Assembly: GCF_051622035.1 (NCBI RefSeq)
Contig: NC_135358.1
Location: forward strand, 22,696,501 to 22,760,500
Source of the DNA: Arctopsyche grandis
Lineage: Eukaryota; Arthropoda; Insecta; Trichoptera; Hydropsychidae
Length of the DNA: 64,000 bases
Reading direction: 5' to 3'
Shown here: one piece after another, positions 1 through 13,200 of the stretch
Layout: the number at the start of each line of letters is the position of its first letter
Numbering within the stretch: position 1 is the first letter of the stretch
Program-made: the position numbers and the translations under genes
The notes under the pieces: generated by a model
Databases searched by the model: none
What the model was told of the DNA's origin: nothing
What the model saw: the letters and a program-made list of their open reading frames with translations, nothing else

Positions 1-1276
1 AAAAAAGTGGTCAAAATACGTTCAAGATCATGGCATACATCGATGCGAATTTCACTGTCGAATTTTTTAGCGCGTTTTATATACAGGCTTGATTACACAA
101 TCGTAGATTTGTACACACATATACAATTTTTTTCTTCTATACAATATCAACTATGGATGAAAATAGTGGTGATGTTATAATAAAATATTTTTTACCTGAT
201 TTATAATACATTATATAATTGATTCTGTTCCGTATTTCGTTAGTTTAGAAACGATCAAATTATCCGATCTGGTATTTAGGATGTACATATTATAGATGTA
301 AGATGTAAGATAATGTAGATAATGTAGAAAAATTTTGGATAAATTGATCGGTTAGAGGAATATTATTGAGAATGGATGAAAATTTTTATTTAACGCTTTC
401 TTGATACTACAACAGTTTTCCACTAGGTCCACAATGGAAATCCAAAATTGGCGTTTTTCGCTCCGGCCTTAATGTATGTAATTGAACATTAGTGGAAAAT
501 TTGTATGCCCACATAATACTATTTTTGTAACTAGTCGATTGAAAGACCAACTATTATATAGCAAGTCAATTACTGTAGTTTCCTCCATCTAAAACTATAA
601 TTTTAAAAATATTAATTGAACTATCCAAAAGTGGACCAAAATTCTCACAATGGAATATTTGACAGAAATATCATTATATCAAAACTACTCTTCACGATTT
701 TCAAATGATGCCCATTGGAAAACATTGACATAACCGCACCATTGCTCAACATCCAGAAGTGCGCACATCTGACTGTATATACTTATATTATTTTTATTAT
801 TCTTTGATTCCGAAATTGAGCAATATCTTTCGCACAGACACACGTTCTCATTATAATAGCCCGTTCGTGACGACCGGCTTGCATATAATCGCATATTACA
901 CATATAGATAGATTTGTATCGTGTCATTATTTCATCTTATTACATATTTTATGCTTTTAGCAATATCCTTGGCTAGGTTGACACTTGAATTACCAACGGA
1001 AGTTTTTAAGTCCACGCTCGACGAAACACGTTGCATGTGCTTGACACGTTTTTCGCGTGTCAGTTGACAACTTTGACGGATGTGATTCAATTTCCTTGGA
1101 CAAACCACCTGTAGAATTTTGCGTGTGTCAAATAATATACATAAATATGTACGCATACGTTTGTAACTAAGACTTTTAGATATACATACATATATCAAGA
1201 CAGTCGCTGACGTTTCCTTTCGTCGACTTGGATTTGTCTTGAGATATGCTAGATTATTCTCCAACCCCTTGTCTTC
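1..1276. other. AT-rich intergenic stretch, no gene seen
   Basis: Open frames here are short, on both strands, and look like chance openings in AT-rich DNA. No protein family is recognised. The words around 605-655 (a CCAAAA/CACAATGG pattern) loosely resemble the duplicated unit at 7.1-7.6 kb, so part of this stretch may be the same decayed repeat. Confidence 0.5.
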
Positions 1277-2147
1277 TCGCTTGTTAGAAGTAAGCTAGAG
1301 TATAATGCAATTGTGTGGATTCCGCATGAAGCAAACTACTCTCTTATTATCGAAAAAGTGCAAAAAGCATTTCTTCGTTTTCTTTATAAGAAAGAGTATG
1401 GGTACTACCCATATCTCTATCCTACTCCTTTCCTTTTGGGCATGCTTGGGTATAATTCCCTTGAACTTCGGAGAAACTTCTCGTTAATTCGTTTCGTTCT
1501 CCAGCTATTGCGTGGTAATACGTCATGCCCGTTGTTGCTGGAACAGTTGGGACTTTATGTCCCTAATAATTATGTGCGTGGTAGACATCATCATTTGATG
1601 GTTGTACCTGCTGCTCGCACAGTTCTTTTTCGAATGGCTCCTATTCCAAGAGCTATTCGACTTCTCAATGAAATCGTTGCTGCTGTCCCTGAATGTGATA
1701 TTTTCCACCTTGGGGAGCGTAGATTATCGGATATTATTTTAACATATTTATCTGGTAACCTGCGCTCATCATTACTTTCTTAATTTGAATGCGATGTATG
1801 AGTGGAATCTTAATCTACTCTCTTCCATTTGGGCCTCGCTGTGATTTTATTTTTTATTCATATTTTGTTTTATTTTATTTTACTTTTTCTTTCTCTTTTG
1901 TACATTTTTATATACTATTTTAATTTTGTTCAGTGTAAACAAAGAATGGGATTTATGGATTTTATTTTTGATTTTTACACTTTTTTTTTTTTTTATTATT
2001 TTATTTTACCATGTTTTCTGCTTTTGATTTTTTCCTTTATTTACAGTTTACTTGTTTTTATATCATGTTTTTATATATTTTTCAATTGTAGGCCATTGTG
2101 GCGCATTAGGTTATCCAAAACTATTAAATAAATAAATAAAAAATAAA
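1277..2147 (+). mobile_element. Jockey/R1-type LINE, 3' fragment
   Basis: The frame from 1277 to 1783 reads as the region just downstream of the reverse transcriptase catalytic core of insect non-LTR retrotransposons. It has an LVRSKLEYNAIVW-like block, then a VQKAFLRFLYKK block and a YPYLYPTPFLLGMLG block, followed by the usual RR...LL.G..SCP...L pattern. No start codon belongs to it; the upstream RT and endonuclease parts are missing, so this is a 5'-truncated copy. A T-rich 3' tail follows and ends in AAATAAATAAATAAA at about 2126-2147, which looks like a LINE 3' terminus. The frame is open to its TAA at 1781, so the insertion may be fairly young, but it cannot be functional. Confidence 0.8.
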
Positions 2148-4417
2148 TATTGTCTGGCTTTGTTATTATCATTAAGTGATTGTTTATAAACCACTTAAAA
2201 ATAAATAACTAACCTTCTTAATATTTATATTGACAGAACGTGATAATATGCAACTATTCGGTCGCAGGTCAAAGATTGTCGCCACTTTTTTTTGTTTTCA
2301 GAGAAGAATTACACGTGTTTGTCTGAGTTTTTAACCTTTTTCAATTTGTCCAAGTTTGTTAAATACTTTCTTAAATTGGTGTCATATTTAATGAGATGAT
2401 AGCCGAAGATGTTTGTTTCGTATTTAATCTTATTTTGGTAGGAGTGAAAGGTCTAATTGATGTCAGAAAAATAGGTCTACTCTATGTACAGTAATAACTG
2501 TAAATTTTGCATGTGTTGTCTAGTGATGATTTGAAATATATGTACAACATATACATACATACATACATTTATTTAGCGCATATATGAAGGAGACAGATGA
2601 TATTGGAAATCATCTGAAAATTAATTATTGTCTCCGTCTTTAATTCATCAATAAAATATTTATTGAATGGAGTATTTTTTTTATTACAATATATTAAAAT
2701 ACATTATTGTAAATATTTTTTTGCAATATACGAGTATTAAAATCTTCATTAGAATGATGATAATTTTTTATTTGAAAAAAGTTGTTCATAATAAAAAATA
2801 AGTAGAACTAAGGTGATCATAGTCATCATCTGAAAAATATTCGACCGCGAAAGCCTTCAAAGAAATGTGTTCAGTCATCGGACGATTTCACGGAAGAATG
2901 TTGAACTTCTCGTGATGTTTCTTTACTGCACGACTGTTAAAGAACACCTTGAATTTAGCACAGTGCGCAACAAAAATAGTAGCACTTTTTTCCGGAAAAT
3001 TAATTCGCTATTGATATAAGATATTTTCACATTTTTAAATAAATATCGTTATAAAAAGTGTGAAACTCATCATAAACATTATTGTTTTTTAACAAAAATC
3101 GAGTGTCATGTTTGATTTTCTCCAGCAGACTGGATAACAACTTGCCTAATGGTAAGAACACACTCAGAAGTGCGGCACGTGTCGCGGACGGTAAGAGACT
3201 CCAGCGGTGAGAGGCGTATCTTCATGTCATTATTGATTCGTACAATTTTATTAATTCATTCAAATATGGGAATCACCGTCATCAATCACTGCCAAACCTA
3301 TATCAATAGAAGGATAAAATATCACCGAAAACACTCCCGTGGGTTGAGCCTATGAAGAGATGCGGCGGTACAGATTTGGCATACCGGAATATGTTTAGCA
3401 GTTATTTTTGCACATGTAAAACTATCTAAAATATATATATCTTTACTATACTAATCTTTACCAGTCTTAAACGGTCGATGGATGCTTTTCGCACAAATAA
3501 TGGTTCACTCTTGTCAATTTCTTAGTAAATCCATGGTTTTTTGCTCTCCTGCTTTGAACACTAATGGAACCGTCTATTTTCATTTGAAAAGCATCCTTTC
3601 TTTGATCCTTACTTAAGATGTTGGGCATCCATATATGTACGTATGCATGTATGTACCAGTGGCGTGCCGCAGAAATCTCCCCGTTTTTAGTGCATGATGA
3701 CAGACTATGTACATACATATATGACGTCTTACCGAGTCCCATTGTATCCTGCTCGTGCACCCGTAAGTGAGGGTGTGCGATAATAAATGAGAGTGAGAAA
3801 AGTAGCTTTTCACATAGTCAAATTTTTAGCCTGTGAGTTGCAAAGGGGCGGTAGAAATCCGCGTTTGGATAGCTAGCTGGCTGTCATTGCTGCGATCTAA
3901 CACGAGATTCCAATGTAATTTTTAATGAGTTCGTTAACGATTAAACTCCTCTAGGTAAATGTTCATGTTTATGACAGGCAGGAATGTCATGGAACCAACA
4001 GTGAAGCTAATAAAAAGCTTTTAAAAACAGTTTTCCACAGCTCGCCTCTGATATGTATGTACATATGTAAATGTGTACATATGTGCAAATATATTCCCAA
4101 TATTCATGCTCACAACCATCATAAAATCGGACTACCATGAAAATTAGAACCGTTTAAAACGAGACAAATATATTGGCAAGGAATATAATATTTATTTTTG
4201 GTATCGTAAAATAAGGCAGACTCGATGCCAAAGAGACCAACGCAACCGAAGTGAGATAAAAAAAATATACCTATATATGTATAATGTACATATGTATATA
4301 CATATGTAAGGCACTACATAATATAATTTGTGATACTGACAAATTAGCTAATGTGGGTTTTATATTTTTGATTGATCCAGAAAAATCTTCAAAAAATTGA
4401 AACGTTATTTAAAAAAA
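2148..4417. other. AT-rich non-coding stretch
   Basis: I see no supportable gene. Simple CATA/TATG tracts occur at 2540-2575, 3640-3725 and 4060-4110. A CAGTGGCGTGCCGC word at about 3658 resembles the ends of the hAT elements elsewhere in the window and may be a solo hAT terminus. A TTGTATCCTGCTC word at about 3743 is shared with the interior of the MITE at 25.6 kb. The open frames at 3149-3355 and 3467-3813 show no recognisable protein. Confidence 0.45.
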
Positions 4418-4720
4418 GCAGCATCAACTAGTAGTTAGCATATAATGCTTTCGAACAAAGTGGTCACGGGTTCAACTCCGACTGGATGCTGCTAGCCAAA
4501 CCTTGAATATGTGACTCCAGGTCGATCGTTTCCCATCAGAGTTTGCCAATTTATCTGATTTTCATTGAAATGTTTCCTGCAAAATTGGTATCCCTGTCCA
4601 TCTCTCTCGCAAAATTTGGGTTATTCAGCATCTCAATTGTGCGTTGGTTTTTATAAATGCCGTAAATTTCTCCATAGATGTTTCTTTGGATGTTGATCGT
4701 ATTTGCCTTGTATAGTGCTT
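4418..4720 (+). repeat. tRNA-derived SINE
   Basis: A polymerase III promoter-like head is visible: an A-box-like TAGTAGTTAGCA near 4429 and a B box GGTTCAACTCC at 4469-4479. The tRNA-like head is followed by a tail (GACTCCAGG...GTTTGCCAATTTATCTG) that recurs in reverse orientation at 13.6-13.86 kb. Shared head and tail in two unlinked places make this a SINE rather than a tRNA gene. No intact cloverleaf was found. Confidence 0.7.
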
Positions 4721-4844
4721 TTTAATACTTCTGTTTAATGTTTGACCATATATGTATGTAGTGTTTAATGTAAAAATATATAATAATTATGTATTTATAA
4801 TTGCTATTTCTTGATCTGTATAGTAAACTCGTCTCATTGGAGTG

Positions 4845-5005
4845 ATCTGTAAGACCCGAGCCACACTTTGCGATCTGTAAGACTGTGCAACTTTTGTTGC
4901 CGGGTTGACGGGTGTGGCATGCCACATCTAACTGCATCCATTGGTCTGGTCGCCCTCAACCAAGTCGCTCGCAAGTCGCACGGTGTGGCCCGACCGTAAG
5001 ACAAG
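4845..5005. repeat. GC-richer island, probable DNA-transposon remnant
   Basis: About 160 bp stands out from the AT-rich surroundings by a much higher GC content and repeated words (CTGTAAGAC twice, GTGTGG/CCACAC in both orientations, and a GTGGCATGCCAC palindrome at 4914-4925). This style is common in insect hAT-like or MITE sequences. Ends and target duplications were not identified. It is not coding as far as I can see. Confidence 0.35.
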
Positions 5006-7140
5006 TGTGCATGGTTGATTGAATAAAAGTGAGATGACTTCAAAATGGCTTATAAAATCTAGTATGATAAAAGGTGCGTAAAATGTTGCAGTATAAATAT
5101 ATGTATGTATATAAAATCAAGCCAGAAAGACGAAAACAGTCCAGATACACGTTTAAATTTGGCCGTAACACGTACGTATGTATGTACATACATATATAAG
5201 ACTTATAATATAAACATTTTAACATTCATTATATAGCCTATGAGTGAAGTAAAAATATATGAGAGATAATGAGAGCCTACAATGCAAATTTTATAAGATA
5301 TAGTGTGAAAAAGAAAAAGTTATAAGAAAAACATATAAGATTACTGACCACTAAATGACAAGATATCCATAAACGTGTCCATTACGATTATTGATTTAAA
5401 TTTCCATCGTTGACCAAGCCGCGCAAAATGGCTAAGTTTCAAAACGATTGGATAACTATAGGAATACATAGATAATGAATAGTTAGCGAAGTGAAATATA
5501 GAAGAGGCTTGTAATAATACTAATAAAAAAGCTAGGTAATTACAATATAATAAAATACTATCGAATAGAAACACTTTTTAAGTCATATACGTTGTACTAA
5601 ATGTTCCATTTTTCTTCTCTTTACTATTTGGAAAGCATGAAATATTTACATATGTATGTAGTGTTGATTAATTCACTACCATTTACGACTATAACTGCTA
5701 TTACTTTCATTTCATTGATTCAAATATTTTGAAAATAAATTTGAAAGGGGGTCATCTCACATTTAGATTGTCATCGGAAATATTTACATGCGTAAAATTG
5801 AAAAAGAATACTTCGGTGTAAGCGAGTAAATAAAAATTGATTTAAGTTGAAATAAAATTAACAAAATATGTAGTTTTTTTTATTTTTATGAAATAACTGA
5901 ATTGCAATATGTATAAGAAGAAGTGCAATATGTATAAGAAAACAACGAAGTATCGCTGTTTTTTAGATAAATTCATAAGCAGGCGTAAAAAATATCTGAT
6001 TTCGACGTCAAAGTCCCATATTTGCATGCACGCGTGCACTCTGGCCGACTCGAATATGCGCACATTCAGTCGACCTCCTACTGCTAGTGCCTTATTGGGT
6101 TTTAATTTTACGCTGAAAATGAATATGCAATACGACATTGAGTCAAATTCGTACGTTTAATAATATCGATTTAATCCGAAAGAGCGTGTTTTCTGGTACT
6201 AGGTGTACATATGTTCGCACCTTTGCGAAATAGATTTGCTATCTGGCAGCAAAAGCATGCTCGCTGTAGCTGGCTTAGTCCACGAGCGATCACTATCCGC
6301 GTAACACGTTTTTACATCTACATAATATATTACTTTATTCGTTCTTGCAGATACACATTATGTATAATAGATAGGCGGGAGTTTTTAAATCGACCTCACA
6401 AAATAATGATACTTTCTTTAAAGTTTCAAAACACATAATGCGTGATTTAATTGTGAATTAACTCAACTGTGAAATTCTGTCGATGTGAGTATAATACATA
6501 TAGATATCAAGTATTAGACGAATGCCCCTCTGCAAAATTTGAGCGATGCCAAGTATTGAATTTCAAATCTAATTATATCCAATTTGGCAACCTATACGAT
6601 CGATTTTTAAGATTCTGTTCATACTATAATGCTATACACGCAATATACATACATATATACATATGTATGTACGCACATACATAAATATGTATGTTTTACA
6701 TAAAAACTTGACTTACATATTTTAAATTAATTTATTTGTAATTCTATCTTTAATTTAATATAATTAAAATGGTAAACTAATTCGTCAAGGCAACGATTAA
6801 AATTGTTGTATGTATGCATGATTTAGCGTTTTATGTACCCCCTATCTATGTACTTTTATATACGATTTACCTTTTTTATTGTACATAAGATTGTGTATAA
6901 ATGAATAAAAATCTCTATTCTGGCTTTTATTCCATCAAAATCATTTATTAAATTATCATAATTAACATTATTACCTATGTACATACATATATGTATATAA
7001 GGTATACGTGTATTTAAACAAAATTGTGGAAAGATTGAACAAACTTTGTTGCCTTTTTTAGCCCGTTGTAACTTCTTTCACATGCAGTAGTAACAAAACG
7101 TCATGTCAAGAGCCTTTTGTCAAGTTATTTTAATCGAAGT
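5006..7140. other. AT-rich non-coding stretch
   Basis: No gene is supported. TATG/TACATA microsatellite tracts lie near 5100, 5170, 5650, 6640-6700 and 6975. The overlapping opposite-strand frames at 5842-6160 are short, lack any known motif and are probably fortuitous. Confidence 0.4.
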
Positions 7141-7144
7141 TGCA

Positions 7145-7640
7145 GTATTAATATTTTATATTAGTGCTAGGATTTCTAATTCAAAGTTGTGAATTTTACA
7201 TTTGAACTAATATGTACATATTTAGATCTTTTCTATTTGATCTAATATCCCCAAATATACAGTTTATTTTTACAAGTTGTCATAAATCTTTAAGGATAGC
7301 TCTTATTTTACTCAAGACGTCAACCAAATTAAATAATGGATTGTCCAAATACCACAATGGAGTAGTTTGACTCACTTGATACATTCGGTCGACTAATATC
7401 TGAACTGAATTGTAGAGCTACAAAATTTTTAGATTAGTGCTAATGATTTAAAATTTAAAGTTTTGAATTTCGCCCTTTTAAATCATTTCTATACTAATTG
7501 ATAGCCCCGAATCTACAGCCATTTTTACAAATCAGCAAAAATCTAAACGGATAGCTCTCATTTTACTTAAAAAGCCAAACCATTAACAGCAATGGATTGT
7601 CCAAATACCACAATGGAGTCATTTGATCCACTTGATGGAC
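7145..7640. repeat. Imperfect tandem duplication, unit about 256 bp
   Basis: Two diverged copies lie head to tail. The block AATGGATTGTCCAAATACCA starts at 7335 and again at 7591. The preceding parts also align (TTTTTACAA...AAATCT..A.GGATAGCTCT.ATTTTACT.A). Divergence is considerable, so the duplication is old. No terminal inverted repeat or open frame was seen. Confidence 0.65.
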
Positions 7641-8235
7641 ATATTTGGTTCAAAAATATCTTGCATTGCAGATTACGATAACAACATTTTTTGTCAGTTC
7701 CATTTCAGATTCACTCCTCCCCCCCACCTCCTTCGTTTCAGATCCTGTTTCTGTGCATTAAGGCATTCCTGTAATTACGGCAGGTGCAACAGATGCACGG
7801 TGATTATGAAGTAAACATAAATTTTACTTAAAAATATAAAATCAAACGAAATATTAGGTTTACATACCTATATATATACACATGTAGATAAAAATTTTTA
7901 GCTCTTGGGCAGAAGTAGAGTAAATGCCATTTGAATTTAATTTCTCCATTGTACAAATCGTTCCGTGTTGCGCTGAATGAATGCCAATGCATTCCATGAA
8001 ATTGTAAGATCACAATATTTTTCAACAACTCTCATAACAAACAAGCGTGTGTATAAACATACGTGTATGTATGTATGTAGACATGTATTAATATTTTAAA
8101 ACACTGCTTTGAGTCATGTGTACGTAGATTTTCCCGGGCGAATCATTTTTCGCCATTCGTAAACAATATGACGTGAAATGCAATAATCTTTGACCCGATA
8201 ACGCGTGTTCATACTATGTATTGAATGTGTGTAAT

Positions 8236-8435
8236 TATTATTATTTATTTATTTACAAATTTGACATAGTGACTTTACAGATTAGCTCGAAGTGTGTGTG
8301 TGTGTGTCCTAACGCTAGCCGAACATGATGAATGAATCGATAAAAAGCCTAAACATTGTATAAATTCATTCGGAATCGAACCCGCGTACCCTCGGTTCCT
8401 GAGTTCAGAGAGTTAGCGACGAAGCCAACGTCGAA
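8236..8435 (-). repeat. tRNA-derived SINE, second type
   Basis: On the minus strand a B box GGTTCGATTCC (8372-8382) is a perfect match to the polymerase III consensus and follows a tRNA-like head (GTTGGCTTCGTCGCTAACTC). The downstream body ends in an AAATAAATAAATAATAATAA tail at the low-coordinate side, as expected for a SINE. The anticodon arm is not convincing, so I do not call a functional tRNA. A GT microsatellite (8290-8306) lies inside the body. Confidence 0.6.
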
Positions 8436-8614
8436 TTCTCTTTTTTTTTGAACATTAATTGAAATTTTTTCCTTCTCGACGTATAAAAAATACGTAATAA
8501 TAATTTTATTTAGCAAGGTTTTGAACCCTTTTTTTTGTTTTCATATTAAACAATTAAATATATATTTTTAAATAAAACTAATTATATATTAACGATATTT
8601 GAAAAATAAAATAA

Positions 8615-8700
8615 ATTCGAAATTGCGGGGCCTCGAACCCAACCCGCACTACATATGTATATAATATTCAAGCTTGCGAGATCAATGACCGGGGTTTGGT
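8615..8700 (-). repeat. tRNA-like fragment, SINE head
   Basis: The minus strand reads GGGTTCGAGGCCCCGCAATT with a B-box-like core at 8629-8640. The head side is interrupted by a TATG microsatellite. It is too degenerate for a tRNA gene and is probably another SINE remnant. Confidence 0.35.
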
Positions 8701-8789
8701 TTATACATATACACTATTGTGGGTATTTGTAAATTAAACATACATAGCTCATAAATCTCTTTATTTACGTCACGCGATGTAAAAATACG

Positions 8790-9001
8790 TACTTTTCATA
8801 TTATCCGATTCCCGATTCCGATTTCGACTTCGATGTTGACTTCGGGTTTTATAATTTTATTGATATTTTTTATTGCATAATTTAATTGGCATAACCGATT
8901 CCCGATTTATGTTTCAGTTCCGATTCAGATTAATTATTGTAACTTTATTTTAAATCATGTATCAAAAGCACCCGTTGAAATTTCAACGGGCATAACACTA
9001 G
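8790..9001 (+). mobile_element. Helitron-like 3' end
   Basis: A 20-bp palindrome CCCGTTGAAATTTCAACGGG (8971-8990) is followed after seven bases by CTAG (8998-9001) and then T. A short GC-containing hairpin a few bases before a CTRR terminus is the diagnostic 3' end of Helitron rolling-circle transposons. Upstream lie CCGATTCCCGATT-type degenerate repeats. The 5' TC end was not located, so the left boundary given is arbitrary, and no Rep/helicase coding sequence is present (non-autonomous or truncated). Confidence 0.55.
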
Positions 9002-9274
9002 TATAATATAATAATATAATTTGTATGTATTTTCGCACGTTAAAAATAGTATAATGCGCTGATAATTTATCCTGCTTGAACCACTTGCTACCACCGAGTT
9101 GAGATCCACTTACTAACGTGAATTCGCGAAAATTTTACCTTGTTTTTTTACCTCCCTGCACGCAAGTTAATCAACTTGTTCATGAGTCATATTATTTCCC
9201 CCATTTTTTCATTTTCTGACCGTGAACTTGCGTATTGGACAATCAGTTACTCGTCAGTTGCTGACTGATGTCCG

Positions 9275-9766
9275 GTGAGTGAAGGTCTGTCCACTAAGAA
9301 TCAGGTTTTTTAAAATTTCAATACATTCCAACTGTATAATTACAGAGTTCTCATTTTGTTGTGATATTTCTTTTGTATTGTAACTGTAAAATTTATAATA
9401 ATTTTTCAACTTTTTGTTATCAAACTATAGCATGAAATTATTCATAAATGAATTTGTGACTAAAGAGCAAGACTAATTTATAATTTTTATTTTATTTTTC
9501 ATATTGAGTCATAGCAACAATATACATACATAGTTATCCCCAATTTGTATCTTTGACCTAAAATGAATACGTATCATTTTTATATAATAAAAAAACAAAT
9601 ATTTTATTCCAATTTTAAAATGTGTGAAATTACATTTTTCTGACACGTTTCAAAATTCTAAATTAATCAACCCTTAATATTTAATATTAATGAAAATAAA
9701 TTTTATTTCTTTAAGAATGTGAATGAACATGAACTTTATTAATATGTATATATTTTTTATTTACAG
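9275..9766 (+). other. Putative 5' UTR intron of the rolling stone-like gene
   Basis: A good donor (CCG|GTGAGT) at 9275 and a good acceptor (TTTACAG|G) ending at 9766 lie upstream of the first coding exon. Between the acceptor and the coding start there is a small upstream open frame (ATG at 9778, 23 codons). Cap-site-like TCAGT words occur at 9243-9258. This is a prediction from splice consensus only; no TATA box was identified. Confidence 0.4.
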
Positions 9767-9948
9767 GACAATCGTCAATGATAAGTGAATCAGTGGACTA
9801 TACATACATACATATAATACATACCAATTCAGTGAAATGTACTTCTTAATTTATTTAAGATGAGAACTGATGAGTTCTCATTATACTAATCATTAAATAA
9901 TTAAATAGCCAGTATTTTTTGCAAGTGTCGATCGTGCGTTAGTTGATA

Positions 9949-10282
9949 ATGAAAATGAGTGGAGAAAAAGGATGGAAGAGACATTTCAAAGTGAGCATGT
10001 TCTCCCTAGAACATAATGACCCATCGCGTTTCGTTCACGGCCCTTGGAGACGAAGATCTATGGTTCATCCCTTGTTCCTCATATACAGACTGGTTATAGC
10101 CATTGTGATGATCGGAGTCACGGTCTGGTCTATGAGTGACTTTTGGAATGGTGGAAAGTGGTTCATCTACCTCACCCATTGGGGTTTGTCCATTTCCATG
10201 CTGGAGGCAGTCATCGGAGCCGTCTTGGTCTTTCATGCTTATAGGAAACAAACCAAACCAGTTGATTCTTGCTCATCGCTAG
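9949..10282 (+). CDS. rost-like: Rolling stone-like, coding exon 1
   Basis: It encodes the cytoplasmic N-terminus and the first two membrane segments (residues 1-111 plus one base). The donor is TCGCTAG|GTATGA. Reading on into the intron keeps the frame open to 10356, but that extension shows no family similarity. Confidence 0.85.
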
Positions 10283-13200
10283 GTATGACGATTTTTAGCA
10301 CTATTCATTCAAATATCACAACATTATCCATTACAATAATTTCGATAGTTATTTAATAACTAATGCGCCACAATGGTCGAAAATATAAAAGAATAGAGAA
10401 AAAAATGCATTTATAAATAATTATGTAGTTGTTTAGTCGTTACCAGTTGCGTCGTTAGGGTTGATGTCATCTGGTGCGGTAAATAGAGTGTCACCCTCTC
10501 AACTCAAACTTATAAATTTAAAAATGAAAAAATAAAATAAATCTTCTTCATTGGCAAGACTCTTGTCTTGGATAGCCTGAAACATTTTTGGTCTGATCTA
10601 GAGTTCAGAAAGAAAATGGTTAATGCATTCAAACTTTTGTTAAAGTGAGTTCAGTGTCCCTTGTTTGCGCTCCTGCCTACTTCTTTTTAACCTTATATCT
10701 TCTTTCTCTCTATTGCGATTCCATAATCATCTGATATTAAAAGCACCTATGTATGTATGTAGGTGACCGCACTTCTCTAGTTATATTCGAGTAAAGATAA
10801 TAATGGCACCCCTAGCCATCTTTAAGTTGGAATGCCCTTTCATTTATTTGTTTTTTGCATTGTTTTGGAGATATTTCTACGAAATTCGGGTAAACAAACA
10901 TATCCCCAGACAGACGAGTCGTTTGTAGTACTTATTATATCGAATTTGTAGTGTTATATAGCTACAATATCTATTTTTTCATTTGGTGTCTCCCCTGGAT
11001 GGTGACACCTGGTGCGCTCCACACCCACCGCACTTGCCGCGTGACGCCACTGGTCTTTACTATATATGTAACTTTATCTATATTGTATAGTATATGTATG
11101 AAATCTTTGTAGACTGTTTATGTACCTATATAATCTGTTTGATGTAGAGTGAATTGTGTTTATTTTTGATAAATTTCCATGAACTTGATATGCCATCAGG
11201 CATGACCGTCGCGTGTTTATAATACCTAATAAAAGCTTTTAAAAAAAAATGGAAAACCCTGCTAAAACGTGCACAAAAACAACATACATAAGCAAAATAA
11301 GTGGAAACCATGTATGTATATACAACGCGTTTCTATAGTACTGAAAGCTAATACACTAGAAAATCGATAACACTTAAGAAAATTGGACAGTTACAATTAA
11401 GTGATATTAAAGAACCAAAAAATGTATAATGCTTGTACATATATACACTTTCAGACAATTATTTTCTATCTATTATGTTTGCACAATACATGAAAAATAT
11501 CTTCGAAAGACTTGATTACATAAAATTGTATTTAATATGAATCTTATCTATATAAAACAGCAATAATGGCATTTAATTTAATAAATATTTAGAGCATGAA
11601 ACACAAATTTATTCAAATAAAAAATTATATAAAATGAACGTTGAAAAATTGCATACATCCTTTGACTCTCCCAAATTGTACCAACAAATGGTGTCTGGTT
11701 TTAGTGAAAAAAATTAACATTAGTATTTTCTCATTAATATTTATTTATAATTTAACCGTGCATTGATTATAATAATTATTTCAGATATTAATTATGCATT
11801 CAAAAATAAATTTGCGTCCGTTATAAAACATATTGCGTGTAAAATATTAGATATTCGATATATGGAAAGTGGATTTCCTTACATATCGATAAACAGTTTT
11901 ATCGAATTTATTTACATTATATGATTGATGTCATATTGACGATTTATAAAATTCAAGATATCGCTATATTTTGACGAATCGACAAATTCATGTTTTCCCG
12001 GATTTGATATATACATATGTACATACATATGTAGGCATGCACGTCAATAGCAATATCTACCGTTAAAATATAATATGCCTAGAATTAAAATTATGTACAT
12101 ACAAACATACATACGCACAGAAGGTAATCAATAAGTGTTACTTTCATATTTGTAATACAACAAAAATACCCACACAGAAACCCAAACGCAATATACATAA
12201 GTATGTAATATGAAATACATTGACGTCTTATTATTTATTGATCGGTTTAATTTTAACTACCTGTCATGAAACACTTTCACGAAATGTTCATAAATTTTTA
12301 TGTGTATATTAATGTTACATATCTACAGTATTTACATACGATAAAAATCCGATGAATTTATTGACAATAGATGAACAAAAAATTATAAAAAATAATGGTA
12401 ATTACATAGTATTGAACATTAGTTATAGTATGCGTGATGATAATAATGTGGTACAAAGGTTCATTTTTAATAGATTTTCCGGTCAGAATACAATGGAGAT
12501 TTTTTTCTACTATTGAAAATAATTCCACACGGATGTGTGAATACGTACACAGTAAAACTGGATTCTATCGTAGAATAAATCCTAAAGAAAATCGCCGACA
12601 TTTCAACGTCAGCGTTGTGCAAAAACCGGTATACGATGCAAGTATTTGCAATTAAATGGCGCAAAGTGCACAAGCACATCGTAGAAAGTGAATTTAATTA
12701 GTTCAAACACGAAAGCTTAAGATTTCTGTTAAGACTATATGTGAAAAAAAAAAATGTGTATTCCGAACATTTAACTGCATATGTTACAGTCTAAGTTTTT
12801 ACTCCGGTTCGTCATACACGAACAGTGGTTTTAGTTTATGTGCTAACAGTCAAAATCTATCTCTGTAAGTGCATGAACAAATTAGTTCGTATGTTAATTT
12901 GTTCTTTGTGTACACTATAGCTGGCCAGATTGGTTCGTGTATGAAAAAACTAGTATGTACATGAACGAACAAAATGTACACTTGGACTGGAAGTTTTTCC
13001 TCAATTTGATGTCTCTGAACTCAGAGTGAGTCAATCGATAGCTTCTACATACACACATACGTTTATAAAATCTTACATACATACATTCATATGTATATGA
13101 AAATTGTAAGACACTGCCAGAATTGAGCAAACGTTAAAATGGTATTTTATTGTATCCTTCTTGAATTGTATTATATAATAGTATTTTATCAGCAATGGTT

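Noticed and set aside
685..1264. Two minus-strand frames of 80 and 110 codons
   Set aside because: No recognisable motif, no splice or promoter context, and typical of chance openings in AT-rich DNA.
1829..2131. 100-codon hydrophobic frame
   Set aside because: It is a T-rich LINE 3' untranslated tail; the F/L/Y-rich translation reflects composition.
4418..4500. Functional tRNA gene
   Set aside because: A and B boxes are present, but no cloverleaf folds convincingly and the same sequence with its tail recurs at 13.6-13.86 kb, which indicates a SINE.
5842..6160. Overlapping opposite-strand frames of 98 and 83 codons
   Set aside because: Neither resembles a protein family, and mutual overlap suggests chance; kept as non-coding.
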